From JBKQVT01 sp052139835 (GTDB lineage: Bacteria; Planctomycetota; Planctomycetia; Pirellulales; Thermoguttaceae): a stretch of DNA of 64,000 bases. How positions within the stretch are numbered: the stretch's first letter is position 1; the number at the start of each line of letters is the position of its first letter. The DNA lies in contig JBKQVT010000132.1 in assembly GCA_052139835.1 (NCBI GenBank), positions 22,496 through 86,495 on the forward strand. The letters are read 5' to 3'. The notes under the pieces are model-generated. The model was not told the origin of the DNA, did no database searches, and saw only the letters and a program-made list of their open reading frames with translations. Shown piece by piece: positions 56,317-64,000 of the stretch. Position numbers and translations under genes: made by a program.

Positions 56317-57927
56317 TCACTCCGCGCCGACGTGGGCCCCTTTCTCGGCTACCGAGCGCTTCATGAGCAGCACCAGAAGGACCAGCGCCACCCCCAAAGC
56401 GCCACAGACCCAGAAGACGTCGAAGTAGGCCAGCGACGCCGCCTGCTGTTGTCGGAGGTCGGCGAGCGTCTGGACGGTCATCTGCTGCGACCTGGCGGGG
56501 TCGCCCGTCCGCTGCATGAAAAGCGCTTGCCCTCTCTCCAGGAACGAGTGAACGTGGGGGTTCAAGGGGCCAAGGTAATCGCCCAGGCGGGACAAGTGGA
56601 ATTGCTCGCGCCTCTCCTGGATGGTTTGGCCCATCGAGGTGCCGAAGCTGCCGCCTTCGTTGCGGAGCAAGCTGAGCAGGCCCACCGCCGCCCCGCGCAG
56701 GTGCTTGGGTGTATAGAGGAAAGCCGCCACGTTGATAGGGGCGAAGATCAGCGACAGGCCGACGATCAGCACGACCCGCGGCCAGACGACCTGCCAGGGG
56801 CTGATATCGAGGTTCATCAGGGCCATCCAGTAGCCGCCCGCGGCCATAATCAGCAGTCCGGGCGCGATCAACCAGCGCGCGTCGGCCCCCCGACCGAGCA
56901 AGGCGCCGACGATCACCAGCATGAGGATCGAGAAGAAGCCGGCCGGCGACAGCACCAGGCCCGAGATAAAGGCATTATAGCCGAACAACGTCTGCAGCAA
57001 GGCCGGCAAGGCCACTGTCGCCGCGTACAACACGGCGAACGCGGAGAAGATAATGATGCAACAGGCCGCGAAGTTGCGCTCGCCGAGCACGCGGAAGTTG
57101 ATGACCGGGCTGGCGAACCTCATCTCGCGCCAGACCAGGCCGCCCAGGCCGAGCACGAAGAGGATCAGCAGCGTCTGCACCCGCCAGAAGGGATCGCCCA
57201 GCCAGTCCCACTCCTGCCCCTTGCTGAGCATCACTTCCCAGGTGGCCATGGCCAGCGCGAGCAGGCCCAGGCCGATGCCGTCAAAGTTAAGCGGCCGCTT
57301 CTTCAGCTTCGCGCGCTCCTCTTTGAGGTAGGCCGGGTCGTCCAGCAGGGCGTAGCACGCCAGGAAGCCGATGGCGCCCACGGGGAGGTTGATGTAGAAG
57401 ATCCAGCGCCAGTCGTAGGTATCGACGAGCCAACCACCCAGCGTCGGGCCGACGATCGGCCCCAGCAAGGCGGCGACGCCGAACATCGTCATGGCCGCCC
57501 CCTGTTTCTCGGGCGGGAAACTGTCCAGCAAGACCCCCTGGCTGGACGGCTGAAGTCCGCCGCCGGCCAGGCCCTGGAGCACCCGGAAGAGAATCAGTTG
57601 CGGCAAGCTGGCGGCCATGCCGCAGAGCCCCGAGGCGAGGGTGAAGACGGCGATCGAGAGGAGGAAATAGTTGCGGCGGCCGAAGTGGGCCGAGAGCCAG
57701 CCGCTGATGGGCAGCACGAAGGCGTTGGCGGCCAGGTAGCTGGTGATGACCCACTCGCTGTCGATGACCGCCGCCGACAGCCCCCCGGCAATATAGCGCA
57801 AGGCGACGTTGGCCACCGTCGTGTCCACGACTTCCATGAACGTGGGGATGACCACGGCGATGGCGACGAACCAGGGATTGATCGCCGGGCGGACGACTGC
57901 GGACGGAGCAAGGGCCACGCTGCTCAT
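56317..57927 (-). CDS. DHA2 family MFS multidrug efflux transporter (EmrB/QacA type)
   Basis: 536 residues, ATG at 57927, about 14 transmembrane helices. Helix 1 region EVVDTTVANVALRYIAGGLS is the DHA2 signature; GWLSAHFGRRNYFLLS matches motif A; RVLQGLAGGGLQPSSQGVLL is the antiporter motif C region. It exports drugs or other hydrophobic compounds using protons. The HlyD-family gene 18 bp upstream on the same strand would form the tripartite partner; no TolC-like gene is in the window. Confidence 0.9.
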   Translation of the reverse strand: MSSVALAPSAVVRPAINPWFVAIAVVIPTFMEVVDTTVANVALRYIAGGLSAAVIDSEWVITSYLAANAFVLPISGWLSAHFGRRNYFLLSIAVFTLASGLCGMAASLPQLILFRVLQGLAGGGLQPSSQGVLLDSFPPEKQGAAMTMFGVAALLGPIVGPTLGGWLVDTYDWRWIFYINLPVGAIGFLACYALLDDPAYLKEERAKLKKRPLNFDGIGLGLLALAMATWEVMLSKGQEWDWLGDPFWRVQTLLILFVLGLGGLVWREMRFASPVINFRVLGERNFAACCIIIFSAFAVLYAATVALPALLQTLFGYNAFISGLVLSPAGFFSILMLVIVGALLGRGADARWLIAPGLLIMAAGGYWMALMNLDISPWQVVWPRVVLIVGLSLIFAPINVAAFLYTPKHLRGAAVGLLSLLRNEGGSFGTSMGQTIQERREQFHLSRLGDYLGPLNPHVHSFLERGQALFMQRTGDPARSQQMTVQTLADLRQQQAASLAYFDVFWVCGALGVALVLLVLLMKRSVAEKGAHVGAE

Positions 57928-57945
57928 GAGGCGTGCTTCCTCCGC

Positions 57946-59541
57946 TCAGGGTTTGGACTCCGTGGGGGCGTGCGGCAGCATGGCCAACGGTTGCAGGACA
58001 TCGCCGGCGTGCGGCCCCGCCGGCGGCTCTTTGTAGTAGACGTAAGGGGTCACCGACAAGCCGAGGAACAAGGGGACCTTGTCCGGGTTGTAGTTGGTCA
58101 GCTCGATGCGGACGGGCAGCCGCTGCACGATCTTCACGAAGTTGCCCGTGGCGTTCTGCGGCGGCAGCAAGGCGAGGGTTTGACCGGTCCCCATGGTGAA
58201 CCCCGTGATGCGGCCCTCGAACTCGCGCCGGCTCCCGTACATGTCCACCTCGCAGCGCACCCGCTGACCGATGCGCAGGTCTGCCAACTGCGTTTCCTTG
58301 AAGTTGGCGTCGATCCAGACTTCCGTGAGTGAACGGACGGCCATCAGGCTTTGCCCCGCCTGGACGTTGTTGCCGGGATTGACGTTGCGGCCGGTCACGA
58401 CGCCGTCGATCTCGCTGACGACGTCGCAGTAGCGGAGGTTCAGCTCGGCCTGATCCAGGTCGCGTTGGGCTTGCAGGAGCTTCGCCTCGGCCTGCTTGAC
58501 GGCGGGCGCCTCATTGGCCCAGCGGGCAAGAATCGGATCGATGTTCCCCTCTGGACTCTGCTTCATGAACTCGGCAATCATCTTCGTCGGCGTCAGATTG
58601 AAGGACGAGCCGCGATAGCCGAACTGCGCCGTACTGTTGATCAAATCCGCTTGCGCTTGACGGACAGCGGAGAAGGTCTGATCCAGATCGGCCGGCACCT
58701 GAGCAAGATCCTCACCCGGGGCAGGAATTGGCGTCAACCCCAGGGCGGCCCGAACCTCGTAGACCTCCTGCTGCGACTCTTTGACTTGAGCCGCGGCAAC
58801 GAGCAGTGCCTCCTGGAGTTGATCGTAGTCCGAGCGGCTGATCGCTTTGGCAGGGAGCAACTCCTCCGCCCGATGAAAATCGGACTGCGCCCGTGCCAGC
58901 GTTGCTTTCTTCGATTGCAGGTCGGCCACTTTGGCGCGCAGTAGAGCAATCTGATTGTCGACAGCCTCGATGGTGTGCTGCAACTTGAAACGCCGGCTTC
59001 TGGCCTGTGCCTCGATGCCGCGCACTTGTGCCCGAACAACTGCCAAAGCGGCCTTCCCCGTGGCGACGGCGGCCTTCTTGATCTCCAACTCCACCCGATA
59101 AGGCTCCTTGTCGAGTTCCACCAACAGGTCGCCGTTGCGCACGCGGTAATTGTCATCCACGAGCACACTGGCCACCTGGCCGGGTACGCGGGCGGCCACG
59201 AACGTGACGTGGCCATTGACATAAGCGTCATCGGTGGAAACCGTGTTCAGCGCCGTCACCAGCCAGGGGACAAGCAGGTATCCGCCGATCGTCAGGCCAA
59301 TCACCACCCCGGTCGGCAGCAGCAGCTTTCGCCGCCGCTGCGATGACAGCCCGGCTGCGGATGGTTTGGGCGGCACGCCGGGAGAAGGAGTGGCTCTCGG
59401 CGCCGCCTCTTGCTCCGGATAAGCAGCCTGAGGGGCCGCGGCAGCCGGCAAAGTCGCTTTCACTTCGGTCGGCGCCGCCTCGGCGGGGGTCCGTCTTGAC
59501 TCTCCTTGGACACCCGAGCCCTGATCGGCCGCGCCTTCCAT
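57946..59541 (-). CDS. HlyD/EmrA family membrane fusion protein
   Basis: 531 residues, ATG at 59541. An unusual ~70-residue Pro/Ala/Glu-rich cytoplasmic N-tail precedes one transmembrane helix (LLPTGVVIGLTIGGYLLVPW). Next is the lipoyl half NGHVTFVAARVPGQVASVLV, a long coiled-coil hairpin (about 130-330), and a beta-barrel (NVNPGNNVQAGQSLMAVRSL, VWIDANFKETQLADLRIGQR). It links the DHA2 pump to an outer-membrane channel. The longer-than-usual length (E. coli EmrA is about 390) is due to the N-tail and hairpin. Confidence 0.9.
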   Translation of the reverse strand: MEGAADQGSGVQGESRRTPAEAAPTEVKATLPAAAAPQAAYPEQEAAPRATPSPGVPPKPSAAGLSSQRRRKLLLPTGVVIGLTIGGYLLVPWLVTALNTVSTDDAYVNGHVTFVAARVPGQVASVLVDDNYRVRNGDLLVELDKEPYRVELEIKKAAVATGKAALAVVRAQVRGIEAQARSRRFKLQHTIEAVDNQIALLRAKVADLQSKKATLARAQSDFHRAEELLPAKAISRSDYDQLQEALLVAAAQVKESQQEVYEVRAALGLTPIPAPGEDLAQVPADLDQTFSAVRQAQADLINSTAQFGYRGSSFNLTPTKMIAEFMKQSPEGNIDPILARWANEAPAVKQAEAKLLQAQRDLDQAELNLRYCDVVSEIDGVVTGRNVNPGNNVQAGQSLMAVRSLTEVWIDANFKETQLADLRIGQRVRCEVDMYGSRREFEGRITGFTMGTGQTLALLPPQNATGNFVKIVQRLPVRIELTNYNPDKVPLFLGLSVTPYVYYKEPPAGPHAGDVLQPLAMLPHAPTESKP

Positions 59542-59610
59542 CTCAATTCTCCGCCAACCAGCGGTGGCCGCTCTCGTATTCCAGGATCGTTAGGGCCACT
59601 GACCTGCTCG

Positions 59611-60216
59611 TTAGCCCAGTTTCAGCCCGACCGTTGCCAGCCGCCGCCCGAAGGCGCGGCAAATCGCCGCCTCCTGCGGATCGATCTCGCGCCGCGAATC
59701 GCCGCCGGCCACGTGTCCGGGCCCGTAGGGCGACCCGCCGCCGGTGGTCGTGAACAACTCCGGGACCGAATAGGGCACCCCCATCACGATAAACCCCAGG
59801 TGCAAGAGCGGGGCCATCAAGGTCAGGATCGTCGTCTCCTGTCCGCCGTGCAGGCTGCCGGTGGAAGTGAACACCCCCGCCGCCTTCCCCTCCAACTCGC
59901 CCTTCAGCCACAGCCCCGTGAGCTGATCGATCTGGTTTTTCAACTGGGCGGCCACGTTGCCGAAGCGGGTGGGCGTGCCGAAGGCCACCGCGGAGGCCTG
60001 GCGAAAATCGTCCAGCGTCACCAGCGGCACGTCGCGCTGCAAGTCGCGGCCCGCCTTCATGTCCGCCCGCGATTGCATCACCTCCGGCGGAATCAACTCC
60101 GGCACGGTGCGGATGACGGCCTCGGCCCCGGCCACTTCATGCACGCCCTCGGCCACCAGGTTCGCCATCTTGTACACATTGCCATACGTGCTGTAGTAGA
60201 CGATCAGGACCTTCAT
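59611..60216 (-). CDS. wrbA: NAD(P)H:quinone oxidoreductase, WrbA type
   Basis: 201 residues from the ATG at 60216, GGAG eight bases upstream. VLIVYYSTYGNVYKMANLV is the FMN phosphate loop; GTPTRFGNVAAQLKNQID and VFTSTGSLHGGQETTI are FMN ring-binding loops, typical of WrbA. It does two-electron quinone reduction in protection against oxidative stress. An upstream alternative start adds 12 unlikely residues. It precedes the efflux pair on the same strand, 69 bp away, and may be cotranscribed. Confidence 0.9.
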   Translation of the reverse strand: MKVLIVYYSTYGNVYKMANLVAEGVHEVAGAEAVIRTVPELIPPEVMQSRADMKAGRDLQRDVPLVTLDDFRQASAVAFGTPTRFGNVAAQLKNQIDQLTGLWLKGELEGKAAGVFTSTGSLHGGQETTILTLMAPLLHLGFIVMGVPYSVPELFTTTGGGSPYGPGHVAGGDSRREIDPQEAAICRAFGRRLATVGLKLG

Positions 60217-60404
60217 GGGCGGTTCTCCGCTGGTTATGAGAATTTTACGCATTGGCCGGCACGGAGGCTAGCGCCGGCCGCCACGCAACGGCTCCGGCAA
60301 ATCCCCCTACCCCCAGTGGGTCCCTCGGTGTAGAATCTGACGCGCCTGGCGACGGGCCTTCCGGCCGCCCAAAGCACAACCGCCGCAAAACGAGAAGCAG
60401 TAAA

Positions 60405-61568
60405 ATGTTACGCTATTTGACCGCAGGTGAATCCCACGGCAAGGCACTGGTGGCACTGGTGGACGGCTTCCCGGCGGGCGTCGAACTCCGGGCCGAACTG
60501 ATCGACGCCGAACTCCGCCGCCGCCAGGGCGGCTACGGACGCGGCGGCCGCCAACGCCTGGAAACCGACCACGTCGAGGTCCTCAGCGGCGTCTGGCGCG
60601 GCGTCACCCTGGGCAGCCCCATCGCCCTGGTCATCCCCAACAAAGACTTCAAGATCGACCGCATGGACGACCTCCGCTCCCCGCGGCCAGGCCATGGCGA
60701 CCTCAGCGGCGCGATGAAGTACCTGGGCTCGATCCGCGGCGTCCTGGAGCGGGCCAGCGCGCGGGAAACCGCCGCCCGCGTCGCCGCCGGCGCCCTGGCC
60801 AAGCAACTGCTGGCCCCGCTGGGCATCGCGGCGCTGGGCTACGTGGCCGCCGTCGGGCCGATCACGATCCAGCCCCAGCCCGGCACGCTCGAAGAACACC
60901 GCGCGGTGCGCGACCGCAGCCTCCTCTACACGCTCAACCCCGCGCAGGACGAGGAGATCAAGAAATTGATCGACGAGGTGCAGCGGGGGGGCGACACCCT
61001 GGGCGGCATCATCGAGGTCCGCGTCGAGGGCGTCCCCTTCGGCCTCGGCAGCCACACGCAATGGGACAAGCGGCTCGACGGCCGCCTGGCCCAGGCGGTC
61101 ATGGCCGTGCAGGCGATCAAGGGGGTCGAGATCGGCATGGGGTTCGAGGCCGCCCGCCGCCGCGGCTCCGAGGTCCACGACCCCATCGGCTACGACCCCG
61201 GCTTGGCGGGCACGCCCACGCTGGGTTTCACCCGCGCCCGCAACAACGCTGGCGGGCTGGAGGCCGGCATGAGCAACGCGCAGCCGATCATCGTCCGCGC
61301 CGCCAAGAAGCCCATCAGCACGCTGGCCCATCCGCTGCCCTCGGTCAACCTCGACAGCAAGCAGGCGCAGCCGGCGTCCTACGAGCGGAGCGACGTCTGC
61401 GCCGTGGCGGCGGCAAGCTGCATCGTGGAGAACGTCGTGGCTTTTGAAATCGCCGCGGCGGTGGTCGATCAGTTCGGCGGCAACAGCCTGGCCGAGATCC
61501 AGGCGCGCTGGAAGTTGTTCCACGAAATGGCGGCAAAAAGATTGGAAAATGATCCAACTGCACGATAA
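60405..61568 (+). CDS. aroC: Chorismate synthase
   Basis: 387 residues, ATG at 60405 (MLRYLTAGESHGKALVALVD). The signature GESHG, then RRQGGYGRGGRQRLETD, RPGHGDLSGAMKYLGSIRGV and RASARETAARVAAGALAKQL. It uses reduced FMN to turn EPSP into chorismate, the last step of the shikimate pathway. It overlaps the next gene by 20 bp on the same strand. Divergent from wrbA; the 188-bp spacer between shows no repeats and no clear promoter. Confidence 0.95.
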   Translation: MLRYLTAGESHGKALVALVDGFPAGVELRAELIDAELRRRQGGYGRGGRQRLETDHVEVLSGVWRGVTLGSPIALVIPNKDFKIDRMDDLRSPRPGHGDLSGAMKYLGSIRGVLERASARETAARVAAGALAKQLLAPLGIAALGYVAAVGPITIQPQPGTLEEHRAVRDRSLLYTLNPAQDEEIKKLIDEVQRGGDTLGGIIEVRVEGVPFGLGSHTQWDKRLDGRLAQAVMAVQAIKGVEIGMGFEAARRRGSEVHDPIGYDPGLAGTPTLGFTRARNNAGGLEAGMSNAQPIIVRAAKKPISTLAHPLPSVNLDSKQAQPASYERSDVCAVAAASCIVENVVAFEIAAAVVDQFGGNSLAEIQARWKLFHEMAAKRLENDPTAR

Positions 61569-62904
61569 GACGCGGCGGCGCATCTGCCGGGCCGCCTTCG
61601 TTTCCCTCTGCCTCGTGCCCACGGCGGTGGTGGCGGTGTGGTGCGTTGCCTGGCAGCTTCCCGGCCACAAGGCCGCGGAGATCGCCCGCCTGCGGCAGCA
61701 GACCGGCATGGACGTTGCCCTGACCGGCCTGGACCACCCGCGGCCGGGAACCCTCCGCTATCGAGGGCTGACTCTCTCCGATCCGGAGACCGGGCAAGCC
61801 GTCCTCCGCTGCCCCCAACTGGAAGCCGCCTGGACCCGCGTCGCCGACGCACCAGGCCGGACGAGAACCGTCGTCTGGCTTTCGGCCCCGGAGGCGGAGA
61901 TCGCGGCGGACGGCGTGAATCGCCTCGGACAACTGCTGGAGCGCATCCTCCAAGACCAAGGGGATTGGAGCGACGTGGAATTCCACCTCTCGACGGGCCG
62001 GCTCACGCTGCACTGCGGCGACGGCCCGCAGACGCTGGGCGACGTCGAGGGGGTGATTGAAGCCATCCGCGGCGGCGTCCAGGCCCGCGCCGTCTTTCAT
62101 CCGGCCACCGATTGTCTTGGGTCGACGAAAGGCGGCCCCGCGCCGTCGCAGGCCGTGCGGATTCGCCTCACGCGCAATCGCCAGGTGACGCCGCCGGCCA
62201 GCGGGCTGGAACTCGATACCGGCGGCCGGCCGCTGCCGTGCAGCCTGCTGGGCATCGCCTGGGACGAGGTAAAGTCGTTGGGGGCGGGGAGCAGTTTTTG
62301 CGGCCATGTCTGGGCCAACCAGACGCCGGGTGGCTGGGCCGCCCAGATCGAGGGCCGCTTGCAGGGCCTCGACCTGGCCGCGTTGTCGGCCGGGCGCTTG
62401 CCGCAAATGTTGACCGGCCCCGCCGAATTGAGCATCCACTCGGCCCGACTCTGGCAGGGTCGCGTGGCGCGGGCCGCCGGAACGCTTCGCGCCGGGCCCG
62501 GACTCGTCGGCAGCGCGCTGGTGCGCGGGGCCGTCCGCCAGTTGCACCTGGTCTCGCTGGCAGAGCCCGCGCCCTCCGGCGACCTGGGCTACGAGCAACT
62601 GGCCCTGGATTTCCAGGTCGATGCCCGCGGCGTGCGGCTGCAGGGCTGCTGCCGCGGAGTGGAGGCCGGAACGGTGCTGACGACGCGCACCGGGCCGCTG
62701 TTGGCCGAGCCCATCGCCGAGCGGCAGCCGGTGGCAGCCCTGATCCAGGCCCTGGTCCCCGCGGCCGAGGTCCAGCTTTCCGCGACGGCCCAGGCGGAGT
62801 GGCTGGCCCGCTGGCTGCCGTTGCCCGAGGCGGCCGCCACCGCCGCGCCCCCCCCTGCCCTGCCGCAGGCCCGGCTGCGCCTGGGGCGGCCGCTGGAGCG
62901 CTAG
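61549..62904 (+). CDS. Exported or membrane-anchored protein of unknown function
   Basis: 451 residues from the ATG at 61549, inside the end of aroC. One transmembrane/signal anchor (FVSLCLVPTAVVAVWCVAWQ) is followed by repeats of an AsmA-like beta style (LRYRGLTLSDPETGQAVLRC; VWLSAPEAEIAADG). It may belong to the AsmA/YhdP-like envelope proteins, but similarity is only in pattern. Overlap with aroC implies cotranscription; the functional link is unclear. It ends in a Pro/Leu-rich tail. Confidence 0.7.
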   Translation: MIQLHDKTRRRICRAAFVSLCLVPTAVVAVWCVAWQLPGHKAAEIARLRQQTGMDVALTGLDHPRPGTLRYRGLTLSDPETGQAVLRCPQLEAAWTRVADAPGRTRTVVWLSAPEAEIAADGVNRLGQLLERILQDQGDWSDVEFHLSTGRLTLHCGDGPQTLGDVEGVIEAIRGGVQARAVFHPATDCLGSTKGGPAPSQAVRIRLTRNRQVTPPASGLELDTGGRPLPCSLLGIAWDEVKSLGAGSSFCGHVWANQTPGGWAAQIEGRLQGLDLAALSAGRLPQMLTGPAELSIHSARLWQGRVARAAGTLRAGPGLVGSALVRGAVRQLHLVSLAEPAPSGDLGYEQLALDFQVDARGVRLQGCCRGVEAGTVLTTRTGPLLAEPIAERQPVAALIQALVPAAEVQLSATAQAEWLARWLPLPEAAATAAPPPALPQARLRLGRPLER

Positions 62905-62931
62905 ACCTGGAATCGCAGGATGGATCGGTTC

Positions 62932-62992
62932 GGTGCCACTGCTGGCTTGCCCAGCAGTGCGGAACACGGTTGGGCAAGCCAACCGTGGCACC
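62932..62992. repeat. Three-way-junction palindromic repeat
   Basis: Outer GGTGCCAC/GTGGCACC arms with inner CTGCTGG...CCAGCAG and CGGTTGG...CCAACCG hairpins, the mirror order of the copy at 27893. Confidence 0.85.
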
Positions 62993-63131
62993 CGGGGCGC
63001 TGACCTGGCCAAAATTGCCCTTTACGCCGGCGGCCGTTTCTGCGATAGTCCGCCCTTGATTGTGTCCTTCCCCCGGGGTCTCGCGCCCCGGGCCGTCTCT
63101 TTTCTCTGTTTCTTGTCGAGAGGTTCTGACC

Positions 63132-63506
63132 ATGAAAAGGGCTTGGATTCTATCGGTCGGCCTGTTGTTGATCGCCCTGCTGGCGGTCCCGGTGATTTCG
63201 GCGCTGGCGGACTCGGTCATTACGTCATCTTCCAACGGCGGCGGCGACACGTCGCTGAAGAATCCGGCGGTGCGACCCGCGCCACCGCCGCCGTCGCTGC
63301 TGTCGCGAATCGGCACGTCGGTCAAGAATGCGGCCGGTTTGGTGGTCAGTCAGTTTATCAAGAAGAAGCCGAGCACGCCGCCGCCGAGCCAATTCAGCCT
63401 CGGCTCGCACAAGGTCGGCAGCACCGTGGAATCAGGCGCCCCCAGTACCCCGCCGAAGCCCCAATCCACCAGCGCTTGGGTAGGATCGAAGCGCGTCGGC
63501 TCCTAG
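63132..63506 (+). CDS. Small secreted protein, Pro/Ser-rich
   Basis: 124 residues from the ATG at 63132. Signal peptide (ILSVGLLLIALLAVPVISAL), then a Pro/Ser/Gly-rich segment (NPAVRPAPPPPSLLSRIG) and a C-terminal VGSTVESGAPSTPPKPQST. No family recognised. 22 bp upstream of a small lipoprotein gene on the same strand, so probably cotranscribed. Confidence 0.65.
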   Translation: MKRAWILSVGLLLIALLAVPVISALADSVITSSSNGGGDTSLKNPAVRPAPPPPSLLSRIGTSVKNAAGLVVSQFIKKKPSTPPPSQFSLGSHKVGSTVESGAPSTPPKPQSTSAWVGSKRVGS

Positions 63507-63528
63507 CCGCCGGACGGGAGGCGCAACT

Positions 63529-63765
63529 GTGATCTTCGCGGGTAAGCTCCGAGGCGGAAAGCGTCTCTTGTGGACGGCGGTGCTGACGCTGGCGGCGGTG
63601 CTTCCGGCCGCCGGTTGCAGCAGCGCGGCCCCGGGGGCGCGGCAATCCGCGGGCTTGTTCTCCGCCGAGAGCGCCGAGGACCAGGCCCTGCGGAAGCGGG
63701 CCGAGGCCGATAAATTCCCTACCGCCAGCCAAGCCGGCGTCGCTTCCGCATCTTCCCAGCCTTAG
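63529..63765 (+). CDS. Small putative lipoprotein
   Basis: 78 residues from a GTG at 63529 with GGGAGG upstream. Signal-like segment LLWTAVLTLAAVLPAAGC has a lipobox (LPAAGC) near residues 25-30, followed by SSAAPGARQSAGLFSAESAE. The mature part is short (about 49 residues) and Ala/Ser/Glu-rich. Function unknown; paired with the preceding secreted protein. Confidence 0.65.
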   Translation: MIFAGKLRGGKRLLWTAVLTLAAVLPAAGCSSAAPGARQSAGLFSAESAEDQALRKRAEADKFPTASQAGVASASSQP

Positions 63766-63795
63766 GTAGTCTTGCACGATTCGGCAAGGGCGCAG

Positions 63796-63864
63796 GGTGC
63801 CACTGGCTCCGCCAGTGCCTGCCTGCAAGGGGCTCCGACGAGCACTGGCAAAGCCAGTGGCACC
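63796..63864. repeat. Three-way-junction palindromic repeat (variant)
   Basis: Outer GGTGCCAC...GTGGCACC arms with inner CACTGGC..GCCAGTG hairpins of different sequence from the other copies, in the gap after the lipoprotein gene. Confidence 0.8.
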
Positions 63865-63971
63865 CAGCGTCGCGGTGTGCGGCAAGTATCTATGGCGCGA
63901 AAGGTAGGGAGGTTGTATAACTTGGGGTAGCGTCCTGATTTCAAGCCCATGCGAAGCAGGAGAAAATCGCG

Positions 63972-64000
63972 ATGACGTTGCCCAGGTTGGATCGGAAGGC
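63972..64000 (+). CDS. Start of a gene cut by the window edge
   Basis: ATG at 63972 with AGGAG nine bases upstream (AGGAGAAAATCGCG), reading MTLPRLDRK before the window ends. Too short to assign. Confidence 0.45.

Overview
The window looks like chromosomal DNA of a planctomycete (Planctomycetota, probably near the Pirellulales). The evidence is high GC, a Cys/Gly-rich secreted protein with a TIGR03000-type C-terminal domain, a PEP-CTERM protein, two Tat-exported Gfo/Idh/MocA oxidoreductases, a DUF6941-like protein, long LRR, TPR and HEAT proteins, and a YRLRSLF-type membrane entry motif. These calls rest on motif reading alone; no search was run.

Layout. 1-9.6 kb (all minus): start of apgM, an ABC-type ATPase with a large membrane partner, a MazG-like protein, a TPR/metallopeptidase, a HAD phosphatase and an LRR membrane protein. 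9.6-17 kb: radical SAM protein, exported protein-L-isoaspartate methyltransferase, SAM methyltransferase, two paralogous membrane proteins, and RodA. 17-26 kb (plus): TIGR03000-type protein, asd-truA, glycosyltransferase, Ser/Thr kinase, accA, membrane protein, PEP-CTERM protein. 26-31 kb: zinc-ribbon microprotein, CvpA-like protein, dtd, pdxA, histidine phosphatase, metallophosphoesterase. 30.5-43 kb: two Gfo/Idh/MocA proteins, cysJ-cysI sulfite reductase (minus), a trypsin-like protease with PDZ-like repeats, two HEAT proteins and a GH36-type alpha-galactosidase, suggesting sugar catabolism plus sulfur assimilation. 43-45.3 kb: two tandem 65-66 residue peptides with an identical N-terminal part and a variable six-cysteine C-terminal part, followed by a radical SAM/SPASM enzyme. 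This is a candidate RiPP (ribosomally made, post-translationally modified peptide) cassette and the best candidate for an undescribed system here. 45.4-53.6 kb: DUF6941-like protein, pyruvyltransferase-glycosyltransferase fusion, tRNA-Gln(CUG), FHA-GAF-SpoIIE phosphatase, DUF559 nuclease, GH10-like protein, purC. 53.9-64 kb: a soluble [FeFe]-hydrogenase-like/methyl-accepting chemotaxis fusion, a DHA2/HlyD efflux pair, wrbA, aroC and small exported proteins.

A second theme is the density of intergenic repeats. They include GC-rich palindromes (9 copies), pyrimidine-rich blocks, an octanucleotide array, inverted repeats built of short degenerate words, three-way-junction palindromes, and REP-like palindromes. 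One REP-like palindrome is flanked by a perfect 19-bp direct repeat. Several coding regions end inside these repeats, which supply their last residues and stop codons. No rRNA, CRISPR array, complete insertion sequence or prophage was seen.
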